DNA of 64,000 nucleotides from Gigaspora margarita (lineage: Eukaryota; Glomeromycota; Glomeromycetes; Diversisporales; Gigasporaceae). Position 1 is the stretch's first letter, and each line of letters opens with the position of its first letter. The position numbers were made by a program, and so were the translations under genes. The notes beneath the pieces are model-generated. The model worked only from the letters and a program-made list of their open reading frames with translations. It was not told the DNA's origin and did no database searches. Shown piece by piece: positions 11,751-22,668 of this stretch. The stretch is from contig WTPW01000330.1 in the NCBI GenBank assembly GCA_009809945.1, forward strand, positions 32,233 through 96,232, in the 5' to 3' direction.

Positions 11751-12201
11751 GTCGAATCAGGGTACCAATGGTTACTAACCAGTTGATATCGATTTATGTT
11801 ATGTTGTAACATAAATCGACATCAATCAGGTAGTAATCGAGTATCTGATTGGTAGGGATGTTAAAAGTCCGGTCCGGTCTGACTCGACTCCGTGAGTCGA
11901 GTTTTAATCTGGGCTCCAAGTCTGACTTGGGACCGAGTCCTAATAGCCACATAGTAGTCACATGCCAATCAGAAATTGCCCAGATGTAGTTATATTATTA
12001 TGTAGATTTTTTTTTTTTTTGTTAGAACTCGAAGAGTGGTTTTATTATATGTACCCGTGTTTCATACACTAGTGTACAAATAGAAATTGCCTTTTTTTAT
12101 TAAAAAATATATACCCAAATTAAACCTCGACTCATGGAGTCGAGTCGGACCGGACCAGACTTTTAACATTCCTACTGACTGATTGGTACCCCGATTTCGA
12201 C
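11751..12201. mobile_element. Short foldback element interrupted by a hAT MITE
   Basis: If 11853-12178 is removed, the remaining about 115-120 bp folds back on itself. The left arm holds GTCGAATCAGGGTACCAAT and GATATCGATTTATGTTA; the right arm holds their complements (TAACATAAATCGACATC, ATTGGTACCCCGATTTCGAC). The hAT insertion falls in the right arm, so insertion order is clear: foldback first, hAT second. Confidence 0.7.
11853..12174. mobile_element. hAT-type MITE nested in a foldback element
   Basis: Terminal inverted repeats are about 50 bp: left TAGGGATGTTAAAAGTCCGG, right complement TAGGAATGTTAAAAGTCTGG. The TAGGG start fits the hAT terminal pattern YARNG. An 8-bp direct repeat CTGATTGG lies at 11845-11852 and 12179-12186; the right copy is separated from the TIR by CTGA, perhaps an imprecise end. 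Subterminal GACTCGACTC-type blocks recur. No ORF, so it is non-autonomous. Confidence 0.8.
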
Positions 12202-12226
12202 CTGTGATTTGAATTTAAATTAGGGA

Positions 12227-12611
12227 GTCCCGCAGTAATTATCAGCCGACTTTGAGCAAGGTTTGTAAAGAATTGGCATTTTTAACTAAAGTTCGTTCGA
12301 TAAATAAAGTTATAGAAAGTTATTTCTCTATAACATTCTCTAATAGATGTTATTGGTTTTCGCATTAATTTTTGTGTAATTTAGATGGGACCGATTAAGG
12401 ACCGAACAGTGTGGAGAAAATTTTGTTGATCGGTCCCTAATCGGTCCTATCTAAATTACTTGGAAACTAATGCAAAAACCGATAAATTTCTATTAGAGAC
12501 TGTAATAAAGAAATAACTTTTCTTTAACTTTAGTTATCGGATGGATATTAATTAAAAATGCCAAATTTGTACAAACCTTGCTCAAAATCGGCTGATAATT
12601 ACTGCGGGACC
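12227..12611. mobile_element. Foldback MITE, about 385 bp
   Basis: The left arm GTCCCGCAGTAATTATCAGC pairs with GCTGATAATTACTGCGGGAC at the right end. Pairing continues through most of the length, including TCTAATAGA blocks and a central GATCGGTCCCTAATCGGTCC motif. The arms differ by scattered substitutions, so the insertion is not very recent. Confidence 0.75.
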
Positions 12612-13524
12612 GATTAACAACCTATCTTAAATATATCGATCAATAATCTTTCATACTAGCTATTAGCCATTAAATGTATTAATTTAAATAGTTTATACTA
12701 ATATAATTAAGCGCTTCTGTAATGAATTCATGGATAAACGATAAAAACTATTTTAACCTTTGGCATGATCGCCGTAAAACGCCATATGGCGTACAATTAA
12801 TTTATCAACTTTATTTAACTAATGGGACCTCCCGACTTTTTGTAAGGTCCCCTACATTTTATAGATACAATAATTGATTATTTAACCGTCTATCCTTTTT
12901 CCGGGATATTCTAGTTTTCGACCGGAATTTCACCGCAAGTTTCCTTATTTGTCTTCACGTGCGTCCCCGAGAGTGATCCTGACATGGTTGTTGTTCTCCG
13001 GACCCGGGAGCGTAATCACTTCGCTATTGACCTACGGGTTCAAACTAGTTATTTTCTGGAGCGTAGTGAAGGATTCTTAATTATTATGTCAAGTGATACA
13101 AAAATTACCTTCCTGATGCGCTCAACTGTAAAAAAAATTTATAAAGTTACTTTTTTGATATATATGCATATATATGATGTAAATCACATCAGAAATAGAG
13201 TTTGAGTTTTTTGTCCGTCCACACGTGCTGCAAACCAACGCGTTTGTAGATGTACTCCAAACATATACAATGCTATGCAATAATCTAGTTTTTAAATTTA
13301 TGAATTATAAAAATAAGAAATAACAACAGAAAATATAAATAAATTTATATGTAAATTGAAGTGAATTTTAAGTGAGATTTCGGGTTTCAGATGAGATTCG
13401 AATTTTCGAATGTTTCGAAATTTATAATTCAAAAACCAAAACTTGCAGATTTTTGCAAAAAAAGATTTTAAATGCATTCGAGAACAATTAAAAAATTCAT
13501 TTATGGAAATTAAGTATATTTGAA
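12612..13524. other. Intergenic region with a locally GC-richer block
   Basis: Around 12885-13080 the sequence is clearly less AT-rich and has many CpGs, unlike its surroundings. The open frame at 12984-13205 there has no recognisable domain and I do not call it. The block could be a fragment of a gene or repeat I cannot recognise. Confidence 0.35.
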
Positions 13525-13841
13525 TCAGACTATTTAAGGAGATAATGCATTTAGGGAAATGAACTGCATTTCTGCATTGAGAGAAATTGCAATTTATAGG
13601 GACGTCTAAAGCGGTGTCAAACTCATATTTCTTAATAATTTTACTTGATTAACTTTAAGGTTAGGGTTAGATAGGATCAAAGATATTTATGTAAGTAAAA
13701 GTTTTTTCTTGTTTTGCTTCGTCGGGCTGATCCGGGATATTGACTGTTAATCACATGTTTGACTCCGCGACCCCATTTAAGGAAATTGCATTCGGGAAAT
13801 CACTACTTTACATTTAGGGAATTGCATTTAGGGGTGACTGC
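13525..13841. mobile_element. Probable TIR element with TGCATTTAGGGA subterminal repeats
   Basis: The left end has TCAGAC, then GCATTTAGGGAAATG and further GCATT blocks. The right end has CATTTAGGGAATTGCATTTA and TGACTG. The orientation of end motifs resembles the family at 54445 and 59583 (CAGTCAGACC ends with TGCATTTAGAGAGG subterminal repeats). It contains a GGTTAGGGTTAG stretch and a GCTTCGTCGGGCTGAT motif that recurs at 14200. End positions are approximate. Confidence 0.45.
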
Positions 13842-14025
13842 GCGATGAAATAATCGCATATTTAAATCACAAGAAAATATAAAAAAAAAAAGCGAAAATA
13901 CCCTTTATGAGGAATCCTCAAGACGGGCATGTCACGTGACACAACGTTTTAGCATCTTAAGTTGGGGTTAGAGTTATTCATCTAGGTAAAATTACTTCCT
14001 CGACATTTTTGTTAATGCTCCAAGA

Positions 14026-14149
14026 CAAGGTTGGCAATGGAGCCGATGGAGCTCAATGGTTACGCAAATAGAGCTGAAAAAATACTAGTATTCATTGAAT
14101 CCATTTCGACTCCATTCACAGCTCCATTGGGTTCCATTGCCAGCGCCTG
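14026..14149. mobile_element. Small hAT-type MITE
   Basis: A 124-bp near-palindrome: left CAAGGTTGGCAATGGAGCC, right complement CAGGCGCTGGCAATGGAACC. The 8-bp flanks CTCCAAGA (14018-14025) and TTCCAAGA (14150-14157) match at seven positions, as expected for an ageing hAT target duplication. No ORF of its own; the overlapping minus-strand frame at 14085-14342 is a by-product. Confidence 0.7.
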
Positions 14150-14157
14150 TTCCAAGA

Positions 14158-15614
14158 TGGTTTAGACTACTTTTTTTTGTATTTACATTTTTTATTGTTG
14201 TGCTTCGTCGGGCTGATTCGGGTTTATCAAATTTTAACGATTTTATTGGTTGATTATTTCGTAAACTGCCTCGCTTTGAGGATGGGTAATATGAATTATG
14301 AATTAAAAATATGCAAAATTCTGTGGTCCAATGATCGATCAAGTAATGATCGTCTGATTGTGATTATGACGTACGTAAATAAGCGCTTCTATTATGTTTA
14401 GGAATGACAAAATGAACCTTTTCATTTTAGGGATTGGTCAGAATTCAATTCTGAAAATTGTTTGGCATCCTTTACACAACTTATCTGCACAATGTGTGAG
14501 CGATGAATCATCATTACTATATATATATAGTAAGGATTGTCGACTACTATGTTTTTAATCGATTAATTAGTCGATTAAACGTAGTATAATTAATTATATA
14601 GATTAATTTTTTTTAGTTGGCTAAACTCATTCCGCAGGCCGTAATAGGAATACCATAGAAGAAAACATGAAGAGAAAAATATTTAAATATATATCTAACA
14701 ATCGTTAAAAAAAGATCGATGTATATAGAATATTAAAAGAATAATAAAAGAATAATAAAAGGAAAATAAAAGGATATTAAAATAATAACAGCTTATTAAA
14801 CAACTAGTTATCAAGAAATATATGAAAAAAATATTACTAAATCAAAAGAATTCCGGAACTAAAGTCCGATTTATGTGCATTAAAATGTATACACAAATAA
14901 TAATCAAAACATAAACAAAATCTATATCGAACCTTATTCATACCTTATCAAATAAGTTTAATAGAATAGTATTATAAACCTTTGGTTCATATTCAAAAAT
15001 AATAATTATCAATATCGTTTCACTACATTCTTGATATTTCTTAATGATTATAATAACCGAATGTACGAATGGTGTAGTAGAACTTTAGTCTTCTTAGTCT
15101 TTTTTAATCATTGTTTTTTACTTGTTATGTATTACGAATCGAAATGATCGTTACTCTCAAATAAATATATGAGGCGTTTACCGAATAAAAAAAAATCAAT
15201 CTTATATAATTTCTTTACAATTTTAGTAATAAACATTTAACTATTAATAAGGATGATGTGGCTTGGAATTAATTCGAAGTACCGCAAATGATATTAATAA
15301 AATAAATAAATTCGTGTAATTAATTAAGTGAAGTTTCCATTTCAATTATGTTATGAATAGTTCAAAAAAGTTTAATTGTACATTCGTCAATTAATTAATT
15401 CATAAGGGTAAATATGTATGTACAGTACGTACGTACGTAAATAACAAAACTGATGCATAACAGATAAGGATAAAATACACGCACGCACGTAAATTATAAA
15501 TTAATAGCAATAACATTTTTTTTTTTGTAAATTACATTTTTTCAAGATTACAACCTTTTAAGATTACAATTTTTTGAGATTAATATTTTTTGAGACTAAT
15601 TCTTTAATTTTGAA
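14158..15614. other. Intergenic region upstream of the kelch gene
   Basis: No gene recognised. It contains a GCTTCGTCGGGCTGAT motif at about 14200 (second copy of one in 13525-13841), a small hairpin around 14535-14590, and an ACGT/GTAC run at 15416-15439, about 175 bp before the kelch ATG. The last 60 bp are TTTTTTGAGATTA-type repeats, probably the leader. Confidence 0.4.
15416..15439. promoter_or_regulatory. GTAC/ACGT microsatellite upstream of the kelch gene
   Basis: An alternating TACGTACGTACG run lies about 175 bp upstream of the start codon, followed at 15480 by a shorter ACGCACGCACG run. It is the same simple repeat as upstream of the two other host genes. Function unknown. Confidence 0.3.
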
Positions 15615-18015
15615 ATGATGGAGAAATTATCATATATTTTATTACTCATATTGCAATTATTTACAGTATTTGCCTATTCATATTCACCAAATCCACGATC
15701 TGGTCACTTATCAGCATTTATTAATAATAAATTATATTTTATTAGTGGCTCAACTACACTGGATAGAGCTGTTATTTCAAATGATTTTTTTTATATTGAT
15801 TGTTCTATGAATTTTAATAGTTCAATTAATAGTATACCTTATACAAGTCTTTCAAATTTAAATGGAATCCCAAGTATTGATGTAGCTGGTTCTTCCATCG
15901 TTGGACCTTATAATGATATAATATTAACTTTTGGTGGTATAGGATTAAATAATAGTTATGGTTATCAATTAATATACACTTTTGACACTAAAAGTTTAAC
16001 TTGGAATTCTTTATCAACATATGGAATTCTACCACCGATAAGGAAAGGTGTTCGACCTGTATTTAGTTATGGAAGATTATATGCCTTTGGAGGATTTAAT
16101 AATATTAATGGAACACCTTATAATTCTCTAGATATGTTAGATATAGGATTTAATTGGTCAAATATTACTTTGTCAAATGCCCCTTCTGGAAGGGATGGCT
16201 ACGTATCTGCTTTATTGTCGAATGGTAATATCTTATATTTAGGTGGATATATATCTGGTCAAACTGCTGGTTTAGATATTGTAAGTTTTTTTTTTTTCTT
16301 ATTTTACTAGAGTTCCAATCCGGATAGCATTTATCCGAATAATTATCGGTTATCCGGATAAATTTCGGATCGGATACTCGGATAACGGATAAAGGATATC
16401 CGTTTACTATTGATAGGTCGGATTATCTGGATATCAGGTCTGTTTATCCGATCTGAATTTTCCGGATAATTCGTAATAGTTATATCCTTGGGCAGTTGGG
16501 TATAAGTGGAAATGAAATTTCCGCATAGTTCCCAAGGTATAACTGATTTATACCCTGCGATCTTGATATAGTGACCATAGGGTATAAAAATACGGATAAA
16601 CGGATGACGGATTTATTCGGATTTGGACCTCTATATTTTACTAATTTAAATGATATTTGTTATCTTATTCTAAATTTGCTTTATTCTTTAGGTTTATTTA
16701 TATGATACAAATAATAATTTATGGCAAAATATGGTATGTCGAAATTTTTTGACATACTCTTAATTTTTTTTAATGTATTTATAGTAACAATCATTTAATA
16801 TTCTAGTCTACAGCTGGTACAACTCCTGAAAGCCGTGGTTACTTTACTTCTGTATTAAGTAATTAAAATTCTTAATAATATTCAAGTGAACTAATCTGTC
16901 AGAAAAATCAGCGGTCCCCGTGACATCAGTGCTCCAATACTTTCTTATATACAATAATATATAGTCATTGAATGCGAAACAGCCAATAATGAGAATTGTT
17001 TACAAATAATTGACTGCATCGCATCAATAACTATAGATTATACAATAATTTAAGGTTAGCTAATTATCCTATATTACGCAATCGCCGAAATAGCTCAGAA
17101 ATCACGGGACCTCAGATTTTCCCGACAGGATTAATCTAAATATTCTACAAATATCAAGTTACATAAATTATATTAATATTTTTATTAAATAAATTTAAGA
17201 TTTAAAGAAAAATCGTTTGATTATATATGGTGGAGAAAGCACTCAAGGTTATAACCATCCTGCATCACCAACCTTAGCTGTATTAGATTTAAGCTCAAAC
17301 CCTTTTACATGGATATCTCAAAATGTGTCTGGCGATTTTATACCTCCTCCTTTGCTTCTTCATACAGCAAATGTTGTTCATAATTATATGATTCTAGCAT
17401 ATGGTATGTATTAATTGTAAATGTAAAACTAGTGTTTCGGTTCAACTTATTTTTTAAGTCTGAAATATTTCCGCCAATGAGAGATAATTTCGTCAAAATG
17501 AAAATAATTTCGGTTCAACCCACAAAATATATAATTAGTTTGACACTTTTTAATTTCGTAAATATGGAATAATTTCGTCGGCGCGATATTTTGGATTTGT
17601 CTGAAACACTAATATTTTATCAAATAATATAATATAATCTTATTAACATATTAAATATTAAATTATTCCAATAGGTTTTAATTATCAAACTAGTTTATTA
17701 AGTAATGACATTTTTCTCCTTGATATAAGCAATGATTCTGAATACAAATGGGTGAAAGAATTTAAATTAAACCAAAATCAAAATATAAATCAAACTCAAA
17801 GTCAAAATTCATCTTTGACTATCTTTCCAACTCATAAAAGTATGGATACAAATACAAATACAAATCCAAGTGTGAGTTTAGGTGTATTCATTGGTTCGAT
17901 TATAGCTGCTGTTGTTAGTACGGCAATTTTAGTTTATGGCTTAATTGCTTTTTATAAATGGTATAAGGTTAATGGTTTCTCTAATAAATTTGTTGCAACT
18001 CCAGGAACCAAATAA
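15615..18015 (+). CDS. Secreted/membrane-anchored kelch-repeat protein (5 exons)
   Basis: My model joins 15615-16280, 16692-16733, 16807-16858, 17200-17403 and 17675-18015, giving 434 residues. All introns are GT...AG; intron 3 is the least certain (acceptor AAG at 17199; a phase-0 alternative would use donor GTATTA and acceptor at 17207). Residues 1-22 are a signal peptide. Kelch blades show as strand-plus-Gly-Gly motifs at about 107-108 (LTFGG), 159-160 (YAFGG), 210-211 (LYLGG), 264-265 (IIYGG) and 322 (LAYG), with Tyr/Trp partners between them. A Gln/Asn/Thr-rich linker leads to a transmembrane helix at about 388-415 and a short basic tail. The architecture predicts an extracellular beta-propeller on a single-pass anchor, probably for protein or carbohydrate binding; the ligand is unknown. 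Catalytic galactose-oxidase function is not supported. Three introns contain MITEs. Confidence 0.85.
16308..16633. mobile_element. hAT-type MITE in intron 1 of the kelch gene
   Basis: 326 bp. Left end TAGAGTTCCAATCCGGATA, right complement TAGAGGTCCAAATCCGAATAA (first 20 of it legible). The TAGAG start fits YARNG of hAT. A perfect 8-bp direct repeat TATTTTAC flanks it at 16300-16307 and 16634-16641. The interior is packed with CGGATA/TATCCG units in both orientations. Removing it with one target copy leaves an intron of 77 nt, the normal size here. Confidence 0.85.
16895..17131. mobile_element. TIR MITE in intron 3 of the kelch gene
   Basis: The left end TCTGTCAGAAAAATCAGCGG and the right complement ATCCTGTCGGGAAAATCTGA are inverted repeats, followed by GGTCCCCGTGA/GGTCCCGTGA. 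TAA borders both sides under one choice of ends (16892-16894 and 17132-17134), which would fit a Harbinger-type site; this is tentative. Removal leaves about 100 nt of intron. Confidence 0.65.
17430..17611. mobile_element. hAT-like MITE in intron 4 of the kelch gene
   Basis: The left end TAGTGTTTCGG and right complement TAGTGTTTCAG form short inverted repeats with the hAT pattern YARNG. Several ATTTCG/CGAAAT blocks lie inside. The 8-bp flanks do not match, so either the target copies have diverged or the ends are slightly different. Removal leaves about 89 nt of intron. Confidence 0.55.
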
Positions 18016-19744
18016 AATTCTATTTTTAATATGCATAAACTTATACTGTATTTTTGAATTGTCTGTAATTGGTGTCACTTGGTTTATATTGACTTAATTT
18101 TCTGATTTTTGATCTAGTTGTCCGAGAAATATTAATTTACCATGAAATTATATTCATTCAATATCTGTTAGTTAAAGAGGACCTAAAATATTAGATTTTG
18201 TATGCTTTTTTGAACCTTTCCAAATAAAAGATAATTCTTATAAATCGTCCTTTAGTTTACTATCTTGACTATTCTGGTACATATTGTCCTCTTCCAGCCG
18301 ATAGTAACATAGAAGCGAAGCAGAAGACATTATTTTTACAACCAATAATGTCACGCAGATTATGTTTTTTCGTTTCTGTGAGGTTGGTTGATTACATGAT
18401 AACCAGCTCAGGAAACACTACTTGGTTTTATTTTTTATAAACTATTTGTCACTATATAAAACTGGAATAACTAAATCGTTCTTTAAAATTCAAATTGGCT
18501 CTAATTTTAACGAAAAAGTATCCGTAAAAGATGTTCCGAATTTGAAATAATCACTACATGTGCACTTGTTTCTTGTTCTTACTTGAACTACAGTTCCGTT
18601 TCATTTTTCTGCGAAATAGCATGACAGGAATTTTTTTTAATGGCTATTACCGTATTATCGCGAAATAATGCAAACATGCGTTGTGTTTCAATCACATGCA
18701 CGCTATTTGGAGTACGCGCATGTGTGCTATTTAGAAGCAACCCCAATTTTTCACGTGCTATACACGTGCACTTAGAGAACAATACGAAGAAGTGCATTTA
18801 TAGAGGTCGTGTATGTGCTTGGGCCAGAATTTGAGTGTGCATATAGAGAAGTGTGTACTTATAGAAGGTGCACTTAGAGTGGTTTCACTATAAGGTATAA
18901 GGTGAGTGCTATTTCAGGACGTTGTCACACTTGGAATTCACCTCTCAATAGAATTCAAGAGTATGAAGACTATGTTTATAATGATATGGCAGGTTAATAA
19001 TATTGTCGTATATGACTTAGCAAAGAGGATTTAACAAGGTTTTAGTGAAAGAGGCAGTAATACACTTACATATGAGGATATAAGAGGTTGGTTACTTTAC
19101 TACAAATAATTAACAATAAGGATTACACTTCCCTTAACCAAAATACAAGATTCTAATAAAGAAAATAAAGTATATATTATAGCATGTATGAGGACATGTA
19201 TAAGACTTTATTATTAGTGGAAAATACAAGAATAACCAGAAAAAATTTAATTCTATCTAAATGGTTCAAAGGGAAACCCAAATTCATTTGCTACAAAGGC
19301 AAAAGAGTGGGTTTTATACATGAATTACAGGTTACAATCTACACTATTAAGGACTAATTTAATCTATTCTACAGACTATCTATGCTAATCTACTGTGAAT
19401 GAAAGAACTACTATTACTAATAAAAAGAAATATTATAAAAATACTATGGATAAAAGAGGAATACTATATGAGAGAATATTCATTTGGGATTCCAAATGTT
19501 TATCCTGGGATCATCCAGATTATACCCATTATCATGTATAGAACATTGGAGTTCCCACATAATCTGCATTAATGAATGCCAATAATGATCAATTTTATAT
19601 AACATTGTAATAGCATTATCTGGTATAACAATGTGCACGAGCATTATTTTGAAATGCAGCATGCTATTCTTAGAGGATGTGATTTTTGAAATAATACCCA
19701 ATCTCATTATTTTGTAGTAATATAATATGCTACAAAATTTTATA
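18016..19744. other. Intergenic region crossing the right edge of the gene island
   Basis: No gene recognised. 18540-18890 is comparatively CpG-rich and holds GTGCACTTAGAG, GTGCATTTATAGAGG and GTGTACTTATAGAAGG units ending in a TATAGTGAAACC-type terminus; this resembles one end of a TIR element with subterminal repeats. From about 18,850-19,010 onward CpGs become rare and the sequence looks like repeat DNA. Confidence 0.4.
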
Positions 19745-20428
19745 TGGGTGTGGTGACTTAGGGAAGTTGGTAAGTTGTCACCCCAAGTGGCAGGTCTAGG
19801 GTTCAAATCCCACTGGCGATGCTTTGGAAAATAGGCCTGTGTTCTGGTATTTGTTTTTTGTTGATCAGTTGCTTGGTACACCATCTTGAATGGGAGCTTC
19901 AGCACACAAAATCCAAGGAACCAGAGAAATGGAACCCCATTTAGCAAGTCCTGAGTAGGGAAATAGCAAAGATCTTTGACAGTGCTACCAAAGCTAGAAT
20001 ATGGAGGTGAGTCAATAGAAAAGGGACAAATCATTTTTAGTAAAATTTTTTTTAATTTTTAAATTAAAATATCTTGACAACTATTTAATCAAATTTGCCA
20101 AAAATTTTTTTATTTTAATCTTGAAATTATATAGAATTAAAATAAAAAAAAATTTATTAAATTTATTAAGATAGTTGTTAAGTTATTTAAGCTTAAAGTC
20201 AAGAAAACTTTTACTTAGAAAAAATTTGTCCCTTTTCTATTGACTCACCCCCATATTGGAAACTGGAGCCAGAGAATCAAATGACAAGACTCTCGAGGAG
20301 GGGGTCCACTAACCTGGCTGCCAGAGTTGCACTAGAGAAAAAGAACCTACGTTCTAGAGTAGGTACCAAGGGAAGAAAACCATATCGACCCTTCTGGGCT
20401 AACTGGGTTTGGAAGTTTGTGGACCCAA
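19745..20428 (+). mobile_element. tRNA-headed SINE-like retroelement, long form, 5' part
   Basis: A strong B box GGGTTCAAATCCC at 19799-19811 and a weaker A-box region (GACTTAGGGAAGTTGG) at about 19754-19769 make a tRNA-like head. The body is not AT-rich and continues to 20428 with a TIR element inserted at 19998-20257. It may resume at 26019 after a 5.6-kb insertion and reach an A-rich tail near 26750. If so it is over 1 kb long. No ORF is supported; the minus-strand frame 19480-20034 has no domain. Confidence 0.6.
19998..20257. mobile_element. TIR MITE inserted in the SINE-like element
   Basis: Left end AATATGGAGGTGAGTCAATA and right complement AATATGGGGGTGAGTCAATA continue as GAAAAGGGACAAAT on both arms, about 35 bp in total. 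The centre is AT-rich and partly palindromic. No clear target duplication. Confidence 0.7.
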
Positions 20429-20530
20429 TGTTGGAAATCTGTTTTTAAATTTATGTTCTCATAAGAACATACTTATTCAATTTAATGTTCTCAAAAATTT
20501 TTTTATGTTCTCAAATAAAAAAAATTTTTT

Positions 20531-20650
20531 TTCTCTCTCTCTTTTTCTCTTTCTCTTTTTCTCTCCATTTTTCTCTCTCTCTTTCTTTTTCACACTTACT
20601 TTCTCTTTTTGCAATTATTTTCTTTCTTATATTCTCTCTCTTAACTTATA
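20531..20650 (+). repeat. CT-rich simple repeat
   Basis: A polypyrimidine stretch of TCTCTCTCTTTTTCTCTTTC type. The open frames through it are artefacts of composition. Confidence 0.9.
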
Positions 20651-21423
20651 CTTTTAGACTTCTTTTATTTATTTTTTAATTATCATTTTTAATTAATATA
20701 TTTAAAAAATTATTAATTTCAAAGCAAAGCTAAATTATTTAAAAAAATAAAACTATAATTTATATATTTTTTTTCGGTATTGTTAAATCACACCACTAGT
20801 GTTCAATACCACTATAATTTTTATTATGAGCTGCAGTATAACGTGAAAATCAGGTGTAATGCAAATTTTTTAGATATTTTTTAAAAAATGACCATAATGC
20901 AAAAATTTGTTTATGAAATCATCTTTGAGGCTCTAACAAAAAAATTTTCTCGTGAAATTTTGGTATAATCTATACCCCTGCTCCATCCCAGGCCTTAACC
21001 CTAACCCTAATATTAATTGAAATTTACTTTTTGGTTTATTTTGATTTGCATGTTATATAAATTTCATATTACTGGTGTTGAACACCACTGGTTTGATTTA
21101 TAATTACTGTTTTTTTTTTAAAAAAAAAACAATATAATATTTTAGGCTTTTATATAATATTGGAGATGTTATTAGTTTAATCCAACTTGTATATTTAGTT
21201 TTTAAATAAACCTTTATATTTCTTAAATATTTAAATAAAAGTGAATTTAGTAATTTATAAATTCAAAAGATTTTAATATAAAATTTAAAATTTAGTACTA
21301 AAGTTTAAAATTATAATAACTAAAGATTTGCTAAGTAATTTTCTTGTAAAAAATTTATATTATCATCATAGTGAGTTTAGCTTTTTGATAACTTATATTA
21401 AATATTGATTTAATTGGTACTAT

Positions 21424-22620
21424 CTTCTTCCTCTATAATCACGTGGTTTGTTGAAGCAAAAATGGTGATTATAAAAAGGTGTAATTATATAGTATTTACT
21501 CTATATAATCACATCTAATACTGTAGTTTATATTATGTAATTATATAGAAGTAAATATTATAATCACAAATAGTTGCTACATATAAAAGTCCAAATTGTA
21601 CTAAGTGAATCAAATTTTATGCATTAAGTAAAGTTGTTTGAAATAACAAATTATACATATCCTAAAAGTTTCATATAATTTGGATAAACTTTTATTAATT
21701 AATTTCTTTACTCTATGTTAGATAAAAAAAAAATAAATTATTTTTTTGTTCAACATAAAATAAAAAAACAAATTAATAATAGTTTATCAAGTTTGTTCCA
21801 AATTCCAGAATATATATAATTTGCATATTAAACAGCTTTTTTAATGTGTTAATCAATTTACTTACCATAGATTCCTAAAAATAAGCTACCTTTTTGTTTT
21901 GACCAAAAAACCCAAAAACTTATTTACCCGAAAATAAGCTACTTCCACGATCGATAATAGTCACTACACCTATGATTGATAATAGTCACTACATAATAAA
22001 GTCCAAATTTTACTATGTAAATCAATGATAATCACTTAAGTAAACTTATTAAGAAGATCAAAATACACTTACAGTAAAACTTTTAGCAAAATTAAAGAAC
22101 AATTTTTTTGACTTTTGATTTTATATTTGACGAAAAAAGTAAAATTTTTTAAAAAAGTATATTCGACGAGTGTAAAAATTAAAAGTCAAATAATAAGAAA
22201 TTTTCCAATTTGGATAAAAATTTTAGAGAATATGCATTAGATCTTCTGAACAAGTTTACTTAAGTGATTATAATCGATTTATTTAGTAGAATTTGGCTTC
22301 ACTATGTAGCAACTACTTGCAATTGCTAATAACTAAATTTAACCCAAAACAAGCAAACTTACAATTTTTTGTATAATAAAATATAGTTTACTTTCAGGAA
22401 TCTATAGTAGTAAAATTTAGACTTGTATATATAATATTATGATTATATAAGTGTATTTTACTAATAAAAAAATCTCAAAAAGCTTCTAAAAAATGTGATA
22501 GTGATTATAAGCTATTTGTGATTATATAAAGGTATTTTTTATATAAAAAAATAGTAGTTAAAATTTTGTGTGATTATATAGAGGTTGTGACTATAGAGGA
22601 GGTGATTGTAGAGGAGGAAA
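21424..22620. mobile_element. TIR element, about 1.2 kb
   Basis: Left end TCTTCCTCTATAATCAC, right complement TTTCCTCCTCTACAATCAC. GTGATTATA/TATAATCAC units recur near both ends (21465-21570 and 22500-22610). The middle holds diverged repeat sequence with no ORF. Confidence 0.55.
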
Positions 22621-22668
22621 ACAGTATTCAATATAATAATATTATATGTACTGGCATATCAAAGTTTG

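Noticed and set aside
12984..13205. Small gene in the GC-richer block
   Set aside because: No domain, no intron signals that extend it, and no relative within the window.
19480..20034. 184-codon minus-strand frame
   Set aside because: It covers a tRNA-like head and the start of a TIR element; composition is that of non-coding repeat, with no domain.
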